Origin: Marimonas arenosa
GTDB taxonomy: Bacteria; Pseudomonadota; Alphaproteobacteria; Rhodobacterales; Rhodobacteraceae
Assembly: GCF_030848945.1 (NCBI RefSeq)
Contig: NZ_JANHAX010000001.1
Span: 682,001-746,000, forward strand
Reading direction: 5' to 3'
Length of the DNA: 64,000 nucleotides
Shown piece after piece: positions 1 to 8,677 of this stretch. Both the position numbers and the translations under genes were made by a program. The notes below the pieces were generated by a model, which saw only the letters and a list, made by a program, of their open reading frames with translations, did not search any database and was not told the origin of the DNA. Each line of letters opens with the position of its first letter. The first letter of the stretch is position 1.

Positions 1-383
1 ACGTCGCGCTTCAACTCGGCGGTCTCGAAGGCGCGTTCCACTGCCAGTTCCAGCACGTCGTAACCAACCGGCTTGACCAGATAGTCACTGGCGCCGGTTC
101 GCACCGCCTTCACCGCCTGATCTACGGCGCCGTACGCGGTCATCGTGATCACCGGCGCGCGTGGAAGGACTTCGATCATCAAATCAAGACCGTTGCAGTC
201 AGGAAGGCGCAGATCGAGTAGGACCAGGTCAGGCGTGGCACTCTCGAGAAACGCCCGCGCATCCTGGCCGGTCAAAACCGAGGCAACGTTGAATCCCAGT
301 TTCTCCAGCTGGTTCACCAACAGCTTGTTCAGGCTTTGATCGTCCTCGACGAGAAGGATTTTCTTGGGCGTGGTCTTGTTCAT
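1..383 (-). CDS. Response regulator, receiver domain (3' end beyond window)
   Basis: The visible 127 residues form a complete CheY-like receiver: an acidic pair in LLVEDDQSL, the phosphoacceptor Asp near residue 57 in LVLLDLRLPD, a Thr switch in VITMTAYGA and the conserved Lys in DYLVKP. After the receiver the sequence continues into a helix ending in ETAELKRD, as in NtrC-type regulators, but the output domain lies outside the window, so sigma-54 activation is only a guess. The start codon overlaps the stop of the upstream histidine kinase by four bases (ATGA), so the two are translationally coupled and almost certainly cognate. It probably controls the molybdoenzyme cluster at 2260-10107. 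Confidence 0.9.
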   Translation of the reverse strand, partial: MNKTTPKKILLVEDDQSLNKLLVNQLEKLGFNVASVLTGQDARAFLESATPDLVLLDLRLPDCNGLDLMIEVLPRAPVITMTAYGAVDQAVKAVRTGASDYLVKPVGYDVLELAVERAFETAELKRD

Positions 384-2263
384 GCAGAGCCCTCACCAGC
401 ATTCGGCAAATCGACTGTGAAACGGGTTCCAACGCCAACCTGTGACGTGAATGTGAGGCTGCCGCCAAGGTGTTTGACGATTGACGAACAAATGGCAAGT
501 CCCAAACCCCGGCCACGGCTACCATCGGCCCGTCTTGTCCAGAACGGAAGCAATATCTTAGCTTGGTCGCGCCTCGATATACCCACCCCGGTATCGATCA
601 CCTCAAGTCGAACCCGCTCGTCTTCTGCGCGGCACACGAACCGGAGTTCGCCACCACTTGGCATCGCATGAATGGCGTTGAGCGCCAGGTTGAAAACCAG
701 GTTTCGGATATCGCTGTCGCGGGCCAGAACCCTGGGGCGCCCGTCAATAGTCTTGACGATTGCCACACCTGCCTGCTTGGCCTCAAAGTTCAGCAACGAA
801 GCCGTATCATGAATGACCGGCGCCATATCGACCAGCTCCTGTTCGCCCTGCGGCAAGGCCGAAAGGCGCAACAGGCTTTCGGTGATCGATTGGCAATTGC
901 CGATCTCAGTTTCCGCAATCTGCACTAGTTGCTTCATTTCCTCTGAAAGAGTGTCTTGGGATTTAAGCGATTTTAGGACCAGGCTGATCGACGACAGCGG
1001 ATTGTGCACCTCATGCGCAATTCCGGCCGCCAGACTGCCCATTTCCGCCAACCGCTGCTTTTGCGAAATCGATAGGTCGCTTTCCATGTCGCGGATGGAT
1101 TCGACGACGCAACGCTGATCGCGACCGTCAATCCGCAAGGTCACGGCGGCGGCCGAAATTTCAACGGACAGGTCCGTCCCTTCAGCATCGACGTGGGTGT
1201 GCCCGCACGTCAATCCCGACTGCCCCTGCCGCAAAACCTGCTCGACGGGACAACACACCAGCGTCGGCACGCAAGGCCGATCTCGCTTGTGGCTGGAGGC
1301 ATAGCACAATTGCCCCTCGATAGTTTCGGCATCTGCCCCGATTTGCCTGCAATAGGCATTGTTGGCCATGACAATCTGGAAATCTTGGTCGATCACACGC
1401 ACGCCGTCAGGGATGGCGTCGATCAGGGTTTGCAGGGCCACCTGCGCCGTGCGCAAGTCTTCGACGTTAGTTTCCAGCCGGGTGGCCATTTCGTCGAACC
1501 CGGCGCCCAACTGCGCCAGTTCGTCGGCGCCGTCGGCCCCGGTCCGGACACTCAGATCGCCGGCAGCCAATGCCCTTGTCGTCGCGGCCAGCCGGTTGAG
1601 CCGCGTCAGGATCAGCCGGTAGATCGCCAACCAAAGCCCCGCCTCGAGAAACACCAGCACCGCGATCCCCAAACCGGCAAGCATCAAGGCCCCGCGCCAC
1701 ACGAAGTCACCCACGTTCGACGCGTCATAATCCACGATCAGAAGCCCGTTGATCGGATGCTCCAACGCAGCACCGTGGCATTCCTTGCAGCGCGGCTTGT
1801 TGCGGACCGGGTTGATGCTGCGCAGCACCTGTTCGCCTGTGTCGAGCTCCCTGAACCCAGCCTGGCGCTCTCCGGTACGGCGGGCCCGGGAGAAGGCGTC
1901 GTCGCTCAGGGTTTTGAACACCTGGTCGGGATAGGATGAAAACCGAATTTCACCCTGCGGGTTGGCAATCATCACACCGGTCACATTGTCCTGTGCCCCC
2001 AAGCGGGCGACGATATCCTGAAGCCCTTCGAGATCGCGCTTGATCATCGCGTTTTCCAAGGCGGACTGCAAAAGCAGGTTCACATTCATCGACGCCTGTT
2101 CCTGCACCCGCAGGATCGAGGATTTGTATTGCTGGGTCACCACCAAAAGAAAGATGCCTGAGGCGACCAGGATCAGCAGCGCGGCAACCACTGCGAGTTG
2201 CCGCTGCAGGCTGCCCCTGATCCAGTGCCGCACCCCGCACCACCGTGCGACTTCTTCGTTCAT
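380..2263 (-). CDS. Sensor histidine kinase with periplasmic heme-c motif
   Basis: A 627-residue membrane kinase. One membrane helix lies near residues 21-43 and another near 190-215. The periplasmic domain between them contains CKECH at about 159-163, a canonical c-type heme attachment motif. HAMP (about 213-265), a PAS-like domain (about 280-385), the HisKA box GIAHEVHNPLSS near 420 and an HATPase_c domain with DTGVGIS and GRGLGLAI follow. A covalently bound heme suggests redox, NO, CO or oxygen sensing, as known for some heme-bearing periplasmic sensors; the ligand cannot be read here. The gene overlaps its neighbours on both sides by four bases, so kinase, regulator and redox genes form one operon. 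Identity as a kinase is firm; heme loading is inferred from the motif. Confidence 0.93.
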   Translation of the reverse strand: MNEEVARWCGVRHWIRGSLQRQLAVVAALLILVASGIFLLVVTQQYKSSILRVQEQASMNVNLLLQSALENAMIKRDLEGLQDIVARLGAQDNVTGVMIANPQGEIRFSSYPDQVFKTLSDDAFSRARRTGERQAGFRELDTGEQVLRSINPVRNKPRCKECHGAALEHPINGLLIVDYDASNVGDFVWRGALMLAGLGIAVLVFLEAGLWLAIYRLILTRLNRLAATTRALAAGDLSVRTGADGADELAQLGAGFDEMATRLETNVEDLRTAQVALQTLIDAIPDGVRVIDQDFQIVMANNAYCRQIGADAETIEGQLCYASSHKRDRPCVPTLVCCPVEQVLRQGQSGLTCGHTHVDAEGTDLSVEISAAAVTLRIDGRDQRCVVESIRDMESDLSISQKQRLAEMGSLAAGIAHEVHNPLSSISLVLKSLKSQDTLSEEMKQLVQIAETEIGNCQSITESLLRLSALPQGEQELVDMAPVIHDTASLLNFEAKQAGVAIVKTIDGRPRVLARDSDIRNLVFNLALNAIHAMPSGGELRFVCRAEDERVRLEVIDTGVGISRRDQAKILLPFWTRRADGSRGRGLGLAICSSIVKHLGGSLTFTSQVGVGTRFTVDLPNAGEGSA

Positions 2264-3036
2264 GGAAGAACCTGAAACAGTTTCCGGTGAACGTTGTTAT
2301 TTTCGCAAATGTGGCATTGACCGGTGCGCCGGCCCCCGCGTTCGGGCGCATGCACATTCACCCCGCAGGCCGTGCAGGTCCAGCTGACCAAAGGAATATC
2401 GTCTGGTTTTTTCGCCATCGCCTCGAGTCTGATTGCAGAAAAAGAACAAACATCTCCGCACACCCCACAAGCATCGCATGTCGAAGGCGCAGACGTATAA
2501 CGGCTCGCTCCGGTCTCGTCCTTGATCTGGGTCAGTGCGTCGTGTGGGCAGACCCGCAAACAGGCATCGCAACCGGTACAGCGCTCCGGATCGATCACTG
2601 GGACAGAGGCAAAAATCACCCCGTCGCCATCGGCCGCCATCGCCTGCAATCTGGCGAGCGCACCACCTTCAGGGGGCTCGCCTCTATCCGGTTGAAGCCC
2701 GAGCATGGCGCGACGCCCGCCAACCATGTGTTGCTCGTCCAGTATCGCCTGCGCCTTGCGCGCCAGTTTCGTGCCACCAGCCGCGGTCCGCACGTGTAGT
2801 CGCCCCATTCCGCGTGCCGCCAGCAAGGCATTGAACCGGTGCAGATCGTCGGGCAGGCCACCGCCCTCGCTGTTCTCAATCACAACGACATCGTGAACCC
2901 CCCGCAGATACGCGTCGGCCAGCACCTCGAACAGGTCGATCTGCGACCGGGCACCGCCATTCGGCGCGGTTTGGCCTAGAACAAGCGCACCGTCACGTAT
3001 CGCAAGACCAGAACGCCCAATCCCCATGGGTGTCAC
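2260..3036 (-). CDS. Iron-sulfur protein with two 4Fe-4S motifs and a C-terminal CxxC pair
   Basis: A 258-residue protein with no signal peptide, so probably cytoplasmic. The N-terminal 145 residues match no family I can name. Two ferredoxin motifs follow: CTGCDACLRVCP and CDACGVCGDVCS. The C-terminus carries a rubredoxin- or zinc-ribbon-like pair, CTACG and CHIC, separated by 16 residues rich in Arg and Gly. It begins at a GTG that overlaps the TGA of the chaperone gene (an ATG three codons further in is the alternative) and ends overlapping the kinase start. It may pass electrons to, or help mature, the exported molybdoenzyme. The fold is clear from the Cys spacing; the role is inference. 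Confidence 0.8.
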   Translation of the reverse strand: MTPMGIGRSGLAIRDGALVLGQTAPNGGARSQIDLFEVLADAYLRGVHDVVVIENSEGGGLPDDLHRFNALLAARGMGRLHVRTAAGGTKLARKAQAILDEQHMVGGRRAMLGLQPDRGEPPEGGALARLQAMAADGDGVIFASVPVIDPERCTGCDACLRVCPHDALTQIKDETGASRYTSAPSTCDACGVCGDVCSFSAIRLEAMAKKPDDIPLVSWTCTACGVNVHAPERGGRRTGQCHICENNNVHRKLFQVLP

Positions 3037-3785
3037 CAGCTTTCCGCAACACCCGGCACATAGGGCTCCGGTTCGGGCGTGAATTTGCGGCTTGTGTCGA
3101 GATCGGCAATCTCACGCACGTCGCGCGGCAAACCGGTGATCGCCTCTAGTTCCGAGCGCAGATCGTCGAGATAGGCAAGTGTCAATTGCATGACCGCCGC
3201 ATAGAGCGGTTGTCTCACCCGGTCGGATGCCCGGCGACAGAATTCCGGCAGCCAGGCAAGCACATGCAGGTCAAGAAAGCGCGCCGCATCCATGGCGGCG
3301 ACGCCCTGCCCCATGCTACAGAGAAATGACACGAACTGCAGTTCATGCACCAGATGGTCGTCCGCCCGCACCCGCCAGTCGGGGACGCTGATCCCGTAAT
3401 GCTCGTACCAGTCGCGCACCTCGAACATCGGCATCTGCCGTTCCAGCTTGTCTTCGGTCAGCCAGACCGACCCGCTGGGCGACACGCGATAGCCGTGCGT
3501 CAGGTAGAGATCGGCAAATTCAGCGGCGAGATCATCCAGCGTGGACTCATCCGGCGCCGCACCAATGTCATCGAGCGCGCCCGAGAGCGCCTGAACCGCC
3601 TGTCGGCTGGCGTCGGTTCCAGCCACGTCGCGCAGGCCCGCGGCCACGTCATGCCGCCGCAACGCCGCCAGAAGGTCGCGGTCCAACTCACGGTCGTGAA
3701 ACCGGATCAGAACATCCAGCCCCTCGGCCAGGTGGCGAAGACGCGCCGCCTCTACTGTGCTGATCTGCGGCGCCTCATTCACCAT
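3033..3785 (-). CDS. TorD/DmsD/NarJ-type molybdoenzyme chaperone
   Basis: A 250-residue, mostly helical soluble protein without signal peptide or metal motifs. It has features of the TorD-like redox-enzyme chaperones: a short LTHGYRVSPSGSVWL segment and a central YEHYGISVPDWRVRADDHL stretch resembling the conserved E-P-D-H region of that family. Such chaperones bind the twin-arginine leader of a DMSO-reductase-family subunit and hold it for cofactor insertion. Its place directly after the ferredoxin subunit (11-bp overlap) and two genes after a TAT-exported DmsA-like protein supports this. The family call rests on context plus weak motif similarity; a plain hypothetical helical protein is the alternative. 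Confidence 0.75.
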   Translation of the reverse strand: MVNEAPQISTVEAARLRHLAEGLDVLIRFHDRELDRDLLAALRRHDVAAGLRDVAGTDASRQAVQALSGALDDIGAAPDESTLDDLAAEFADLYLTHGYRVSPSGSVWLTEDKLERQMPMFEVRDWYEHYGISVPDWRVRADDHLVHELQFVSFLCSMGQGVAAMDAARFLDLHVLAWLPEFCRRASDRVRQPLYAAVMQLTLAYLDDLRSELEAITGLPRDVREIADLDTSRKFTPEPEPYVPGVAESW

Positions 3786-4449
3786 CTTCGGGCACTCCTT
3801 TTAAGTGTGGAACGAAACGGATTGAGGGGTTGGTCAATTCCGGATCGGCCATCGACTTGACCTGCCGCACCACCGTCTCATTCGGTCCAACCGCCTTGGT
3901 GTCATAGCTGCCATCGGCAATCTGGTCGATCGGCCCGACATCCAGCACCCGCATCATACAGGCAGCCACGCAATAGGGTTTGCGCCCGGCTTCCTGCTCG
4001 TCGATGCACATGTTGCACTTCGACACGATATTCTGCTCGGGGTCGTATTGCGGCGCGCCAAAGGGGCACGCGGCTTCGCATTTGCGGCAGCCAATGCAGA
4101 GCGTCGAGTCGATATCGACGATGCCGTTCTCGTTGCTCTTCCAGATCGCTCCGGTCGGGCAGGCAGGCAGGCAGGCCGGTTCGGCGCAGTGGTTGCATGA
4201 CATGTTGATCTTGAACGCAAACACATTGGGATAGGTGCCACCTTCGATATACTGCACCCGCCGGAACCGGGGCCCGGGCGCCAGACCATTCTTGTCCTTG
4301 CAGGCCATTTCACAGGCCCGGCAGCCGATGCAATCGACGTTGTTGTGAATGAAACCCATCTGCATGTCCGGCACCACCGGCACATACGGCTCACGCTTCA
4401 TCCGCTCGACGTTTTCCTTGATCCGTTCCTTATCGACTTGGTTGGCCAT
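3775..4449 (-). CDS. DmsB-like four-cluster ferredoxin subunit
   Basis: A 224-residue electron-transfer subunit with four Cys clusters in the standard order for DmsB, NrfC and PhsB-type proteins: CIGCRACEMACKD, CNHCAEPACLPACP, CIGCRKCEAACPFG and CNMCIDEQEAGRKPYCVAAC. All four [4Fe-4S] sets look complete. There is no signal peptide, so it is probably exported by hitch-hiking with the TAT-borne catalytic subunit, as is known for DmsAB. AGGAG sits eight bases before the ATG. The gene lies 21 bp after the catalytic subunit and overlaps the chaperone. No DmsC/NrfD-type membrane anchor occurs in the window, so the electron partner is probably the cytochrome c encoded upstream. Confidence 0.92.
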   Translation of the reverse strand: MANQVDKERIKENVERMKREPYVPVVPDMQMGFIHNNVDCIGCRACEMACKDKNGLAPGPRFRRVQYIEGGTYPNVFAFKINMSCNHCAEPACLPACPTGAIWKSNENGIVDIDSTLCIGCRKCEAACPFGAPQYDPEQNIVSKCNMCIDEQEAGRKPYCVAACMMRVLDVGPIDQIADGSYDTKAVGPNETVVRQVKSMADPELTNPSIRFVPHLKGVPEDGE

Positions 4450-4470
4450 GTCTCGAACTCCTCGCGCCGA

Positions 4471-7029
4471 TCACAGATCACGGCGGAACACATGGCTCCG
4501 CGCGGTTGAAAGTTGGTCCCATCCCGGGCGGTGGCTCATGTCTGATTTCCGGATATTGCACAGCACCGTGTTATAGGCGAAGGCCCCGGCCGGAGATGGA
4601 TTGTCATCGGTAAGAAAGTCCGGGTTGCCCGCCCGATCGACCCCGTTTTCATCCAGGTCCATCCAGGCGCCTTCGTGCAGCACCACTACACCGGGCATGC
4701 ACCGCTCGGTCACATAGACCGGGGTCACCACCTTGCCGCGATCGTTCCAAGCCTCGATGATGTCGCCGGTCTGGATGCCCAGTTTGCGGGCATCCGACGC
4801 GTTCATCGTGGTTTCCTGGCTGAAGGTTTCACGCAACCACGGGATGTTGTTGAAGATCGAGTGCGTCCGCCACCTTGGATGCGGGCTGATCATGTGGAAC
4901 GGAAACTTCTCGGTCAGCGGGTGATTGAGACTCTCCCACGGTTCGATCCATTTCGGAATGGCCGGGATATGATAGCCATATTGGGTGCGGGTCCAGTCCG
5001 GCGTCTGCGCCAGCGTGGTCGAGAAGATCTCGATCCGCCCCGAGGGCGTGTTGAACGGCACCCCGTGTTCGATCTGATCGCGGAAGGCCACGTGTGGCTC
5101 GGGCAGAACGAACTTGTAAACCCCGCGCTTCTTGAATTCTTCCCAGCTCCACGTAACGCCCTGGTGGCTTTGAACATTGTGCCACCAGTCGACCAGATAT
5201 GCCTCGTCGACCCAATCGGGGTTGTTGAAGTAATCCCGGTTGGCCTTGGGATTGTAGGCAGGGCCAAAACCCAACCGGTAGGCCAGTTCGGTGAACACCT
5301 GGAAGTCGGATTTGCTCTCACCCATCGGCTCGATCGCCTTGGGCCGGTGGATATAGTAATGCCCTTTGTACCAGGGCAGGGCCACATCGTGCCGCTCAAA
5401 GTGCGTGGCAATCGGCAACAGGTAGTCGGCCCAGATGCCGGTGGGCGTGATGGTGCTGTCCATGCACACCAGCAGGCTCTCGCCCTCGCCGTAGCTGTCG
5501 AGCTTGCGAATGGCTGCGATTTCCTTGTTGATATTCGTCAGCTGGTTGAACCAGTCCGAGCCTTGCCAAAATATCCCCCGAATGTTGGGGATCACCCCGT
5601 CGAGATGATCGTTGCGCGGCCAAAGCCCGGCCTCTTCGCGGCTGACATTGGGATAGTTGAGCACGATGTGAGCCCAACGGTCGGATTTGATCGAGGCGTA
5701 CCAGACGTTGGAAAACTCGTCATAAGGATAGGCCACGGCCTCGGCGTGCCAGGCCTTGCCGACCCCCTCGGCACAGCCGCCCAGAACACCGATATTGCCG
5801 GTCATCGCCTGCAGCGCCGCCGCCATGCGGTTGTATTGCTCGCCATAGGCGTTGCGCCCTGGCGCCCAGCTTGCCTTCAGTGCCGCCGGTTTGGTGGTGG
5901 CATACATCTCGGCCAATTTCTTGATGTCGTCAGCCGAAACGCCGCAAATCTCGGCGGCCCATTCGGGAGTTTTCGGAACGCCGTCGCTGCGCCCCGAAAT
6001 ATAGTCCTGGAAGCTTTCCTGCCCCTGCGCCCAGGCCGGCATCGTACCGGGGTCCATGCCCTGGGTGAAGCGGTTGATGAAGTCCTGATCGTGCCAGCCG
6101 TTGTCCCAAATGTGATAGGCCATCCCGGCCATCATCGCGGCGTCGGTGTTGGGCCGGATCGGGATCCACCAAGCGTCATAGGCGGAGGCCGAGTCGGTAT
6201 ACTGCGGATCGACCAGCACGAATTTACAGCCGCGCTGTTTGGCCATGCGCATGTAATAGAAGGTGTTGCCGCCGTGGAAGGTATAGGCCGGGTTCCAGCC
6301 CCACATGATGATCAGCTTGGAATGCGCGAACGCGTCATCCTCGTTGCCGTCCTCGATGGTGCCGAACGTCGTACGAGAGGAAAAGGTCGTGCCCTGGTAG
6401 GACGGCACCGACCAGGACGACGTCCGGCAACCGAACAAGCCCAGGAACCTCCCAAGCAATCCTTCGATCTGGTCGGATTTGTGCAGCACGCCATAGGACG
6501 CCCCGGCATAGCTCTGATCGACAATCGCCGTGGGACCATAGGTGTCTTTCAAATGCACCATGCGCTGCGATATTTCGGTCAACGCCTGATCCCAACTGAC
6601 GCGCTTGAACTTGCCTTCGCCGCGCTTGCCGACCCGTTTCATCGGGTAAAGCAGCCGTTCGGGCGAATAAAGTCGTAACCGGTATGACCGTCCGCGCAGG
6701 CAGGCGCGCAGCTGTGGCTTTTCCTCGGTGTCGGTGCCATACGCATCGCCCTGATAGGCACCGTTATCCGTGGACAGGCGCACGATCACGTCACCCTTCT
6801 TGTGCGCCACCAGCATGTGGCGCGAGCCGCAGTTGTGGGCACAACTGGTGACGACCGTTTCAAGCTCATCGTCGGTGGGATAGGGTTCGTATGCGAATGC
6901 CTTGGCCTCTTCCGCTCCTGCCCCCAGCACCAGCCCGGCGGTGGCTGTGGCAGCAGTGGTTTTCAGGAAGGCGCGGCGCGATTGGCTTTGCGGCGTGTCG
7001 ACGGCCTCGGGCCGGTCATGAATGGTCAT
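4471..7029 (-). CDS. DmsA-like molybdopterin oxidoreductase, TAT-exported
   Basis: An 852-residue catalytic subunit of the DMSO reductase superfamily. The start at MTIHDRP is chosen because AAGGAG lies seven bases upstream and gives a twin-arginine leader SRRAFLK at residues 17-23 with a cleavage-like AEEAKA at 39-44. RACLRGRS and KRVGKRGEGKF closely recall E. coli DmsA, as does WIPIRPNTDAA in the cofactor domain. The Ser near residue 210 (VPSYQG) is the likely molybdenum ligand by position. The N-terminal cluster motif reads C63-x3-C67-x3-H71 ... C110, so the usual third Cys is His. A membrane anchor gene is absent and a five-heme cytochrome gene lies 11 bp upstream. The substrate is unknown; an S-oxide or N-oxide is the family default. 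Confidence 0.92.
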   Translation of the reverse strand: MTIHDRPEAVDTPQSQSRRAFLKTTAATATAGLVLGAGAEEAKAFAYEPYPTDDELETVVTSCAHNCGSRHMLVAHKKGDVIVRLSTDNGAYQGDAYGTDTEEKPQLRACLRGRSYRLRLYSPERLLYPMKRVGKRGEGKFKRVSWDQALTEISQRMVHLKDTYGPTAIVDQSYAGASYGVLHKSDQIEGLLGRFLGLFGCRTSSWSVPSYQGTTFSSRTTFGTIEDGNEDDAFAHSKLIIMWGWNPAYTFHGGNTFYYMRMAKQRGCKFVLVDPQYTDSASAYDAWWIPIRPNTDAAMMAGMAYHIWDNGWHDQDFINRFTQGMDPGTMPAWAQGQESFQDYISGRSDGVPKTPEWAAEICGVSADDIKKLAEMYATTKPAALKASWAPGRNAYGEQYNRMAAALQAMTGNIGVLGGCAEGVGKAWHAEAVAYPYDEFSNVWYASIKSDRWAHIVLNYPNVSREEAGLWPRNDHLDGVIPNIRGIFWQGSDWFNQLTNINKEIAAIRKLDSYGEGESLLVCMDSTITPTGIWADYLLPIATHFERHDVALPWYKGHYYIHRPKAIEPMGESKSDFQVFTELAYRLGFGPAYNPKANRDYFNNPDWVDEAYLVDWWHNVQSHQGVTWSWEEFKKRGVYKFVLPEPHVAFRDQIEHGVPFNTPSGRIEIFSTTLAQTPDWTRTQYGYHIPAIPKWIEPWESLNHPLTEKFPFHMISPHPRWRTHSIFNNIPWLRETFSQETTMNASDARKLGIQTGDIIEAWNDRGKVVTPVYVTERCMPGVVVLHEGAWMDLDENGVDRAGNPDFLTDDNPSPAGAFAYNTVLCNIRKSDMSHRPGWDQLSTARSHVFRRDL

Positions 7030-7040
7030 CTTCGCGCTCC

Positions 7041-8051
7041 TTATTCTGATGCCGGCAAGGCGTATTCGGGATCGGATTCGGTTGGGCGGCCTACTGCCCA
7101 TTCCGGGATCTCGTCATCGTAAAGCTCAGGCCAGGTATGGCGCGGATAGGGATAGGAAATCCGGTACCACGACCGGCCACCGTGGCAGCCGTAGCAGGTG
7201 TCGGATGAGCTTTCTCGAGCAATCCGCTCGATGTTCTCGGCGTTGAGATAACTCACCCCGTGCCGCACCGTGCGGAAGGTCTCGGCGTGACAGCTCAGGC
7301 AGCCGTTGGGTGCTTCGGGGTATTCCCAATCCGCGCGCACCTCGTGCCAGGGCCCGTCGAGCCCCATGATCTCGGGCTCGGGAAAGGCACCGTGACAGCG
7401 CAGGCAGGTTTCAGATGGGTTGACCATCTTGCGCAGCGTGAACTCGGGGCTCGTTCCGGCGCTAAGCGCAGCGCGAGTTGGCACCATATCGGGGCTCTCC
7501 TCGCGCGGGTCGTTGCCCTTGTGGCAAAAATTGCACTCCAGGTTCATCACTTCCTTGGCGAATTCGCTTTCAAGGTGACGATAGTGAAAGCTTTCCTGAT
7601 CCCCGGCATAGGTATCAAGCGTCTGATACCAGGCCAGTGTCGCGGTGATCGGCACCCCGGCGGGGGCGCTTTGCCGCGGTTTGCGGGTCAGGATCTCCTG
7701 GTGACAGACCAGGCACTCCTCGTTGCTGGCATCGGCCGCTGCGGGAGGGAAATGCAGCGGGTGATAGCGCGCCCGCTCGTAATCCAGCGTTGCCGCCAGC
7801 GAGCTGAGCGCCATGACCCGCTTGTCGATCTCGACCTGTTCCTCGTCCGTGCGCTCGGTCGGATTGGCATAGGTCACGCCCTCGGGATAGGGCACCGGTT
7901 CGATCTCAACAGCGTCCCCTTCGGCCGCCATGGCGGGCGTGCCTTTCAGCGGGCTGATCGCCGTCAGACCTCCAATTGCCAGCCCCAGGACCATAGCGCC
8001 CCATGGCGAATATCTGCGCGGCACTTTCGAAGACCATTCCATGAGTTTCAT
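7041..8051 (-). CDS. Five-heme c-type cytochrome
   Basis: A 336-residue exported cytochrome. Residues 17-42 form a hydrophobic signal or anchor segment ending near PAMAA. Five CxxCH heme-attachment motifs follow: CLVCH (113), CNFCH (173), CLRCH (216), CLSCH (251) and CYGCH (286). Many extra His residues could serve as distal ligands. It has no similarity I can see to NapB, NrfB or the NapC/NirT family, though the spacing is loosely like other small multiheme electron carriers. Being directly upstream of the molybdoenzyme gene and on the same strand, it probably is the periplasmic electron partner that replaces a DmsC anchor. Whether the N-terminus is cleaved cannot be decided. Confidence 0.9.
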   Translation of the reverse strand: MKLMEWSSKVPRRYSPWGAMVLGLAIGGLTAISPLKGTPAMAAEGDAVEIEPVPYPEGVTYANPTERTDEEQVEIDKRVMALSSLAATLDYERARYHPLHFPPAAADASNEECLVCHQEILTRKPRQSAPAGVPITATLAWYQTLDTYAGDQESFHYRHLESEFAKEVMNLECNFCHKGNDPREESPDMVPTRAALSAGTSPEFTLRKMVNPSETCLRCHGAFPEPEIMGLDGPWHEVRADWEYPEAPNGCLSCHAETFRTVRHGVSYLNAENIERIARESSSDTCYGCHGGRSWYRISYPYPRHTWPELYDDEIPEWAVGRPTESDPEYALPASE

Positions 8052-8126
8052 CTGCCAAATTCCATTCTCGATTCTGCGCAGGCCGTGCTGTTACAGCTCC
8101 GGACCTGAGTACTGGTGTTCAAATCC

Positions 8127-8570
8127 CTATCTGTGGGTCCATTGCAGGCAGGTGCGCCCGCTGGTCCCGTCACTGCTTTCGGTCGTCTCCCAATGCGTGC
8201 AGACCCAATTCGCGGTTGGCGCCTCGGTTGGCGGGTTTTCGGCCACCGGAGCGGTTGTGGTGCCCGGTGTCTCCGGCGCGGCGGCCTCATCAGCGGCCGG
8301 CTCGGGCACCGTTGGCGTGCCGGTCACAGGCGCCGTCTCAGTGGTCTCGGTGGTGTCATCAGCGGCGGGTGCAGGCTCGGCCGTGTCGGTGCCTTCAGAG
8401 GCGTCGGCGGGCTGCGTCTCGCTGGTTTGCGTGTCTGTCGCCGGGGCGCTGGTTGTTTGCGGGTCCGCTGTTTGTGTCTGGGTCGGGTCCGGGCGCCCGA
8501 TCCAGACAACAGCCAAGATTACGATGATGGCCGCGACCGCAACGATGTTCAAAACCATACTGCGTGGCAT
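8127..8570 (-). CDS. Membrane-anchored Thr/Pro/Ala-rich protein with terminal WxCTxW motif
   Basis: A 147-residue protein unlike any family I recognise. One membrane helix at residues 6-24 is followed by about 95 residues of Thr, Pro, Ala, Glu and Asp that look like a disordered periplasmic spacer. The last 27 residues form a small ordered tail with WVCTHW at 122-127 and TCLQW at 140-144, giving two Cys (124 and 141) and three Trp. The same W-x-C-T-x-W/Y signature appears twice in the Met-rich protein encoded just upstream, which links the two. It may tether or dock that protein on the membrane. A weak AAGGAAAG ribosome site precedes the ATG. Confidence 0.75.
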   Translation of the reverse strand: MPRSMVLNIVAVAAIIVILAVVWIGRPDPTQTQTADPQTTSAPATDTQTSETQPADASEGTDTAEPAPAADDTTETTETAPVTGTPTVPEPAADEAAAPETPGTTTAPVAENPPTEAPTANWVCTHWETTESSDGTSGRTCLQWTHR

Positions 8571-8602
8571 GATCCGACGCTTTCCTTGATGTCAGGGGAG
8601 TG

Positions 8603-8626
8603 AGAGGGCGGCGTACCGCCCTCTCG
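8603..8626 (-). other. Perfect 10-bp hairpin inside the redox operon
   Basis: GAGAGGGCGG and its exact complement are separated by the tetraloop CGTA, in the 107-bp gap between the Met-rich gene and the gene for the anchored WxCTxW protein. No T-run follows on the minus strand, so it is not a classical terminator. It could be an mRNA processing or stabilising element that sets different levels for the upstream and downstream genes. Confidence 0.6.
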
Positions 8627-8677
8627 GGGTTTCGATCTGATCCGGGTGGATCAGTTGGCTTCGGTATTGGGCCGGGC

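Noticed and set aside
4675..6678. 667-codon plus-strand frame opposite the molybdoenzyme gene
   Set aside because: No motifs, no start context, and the opposite strand encodes a clearly conserved enzyme.
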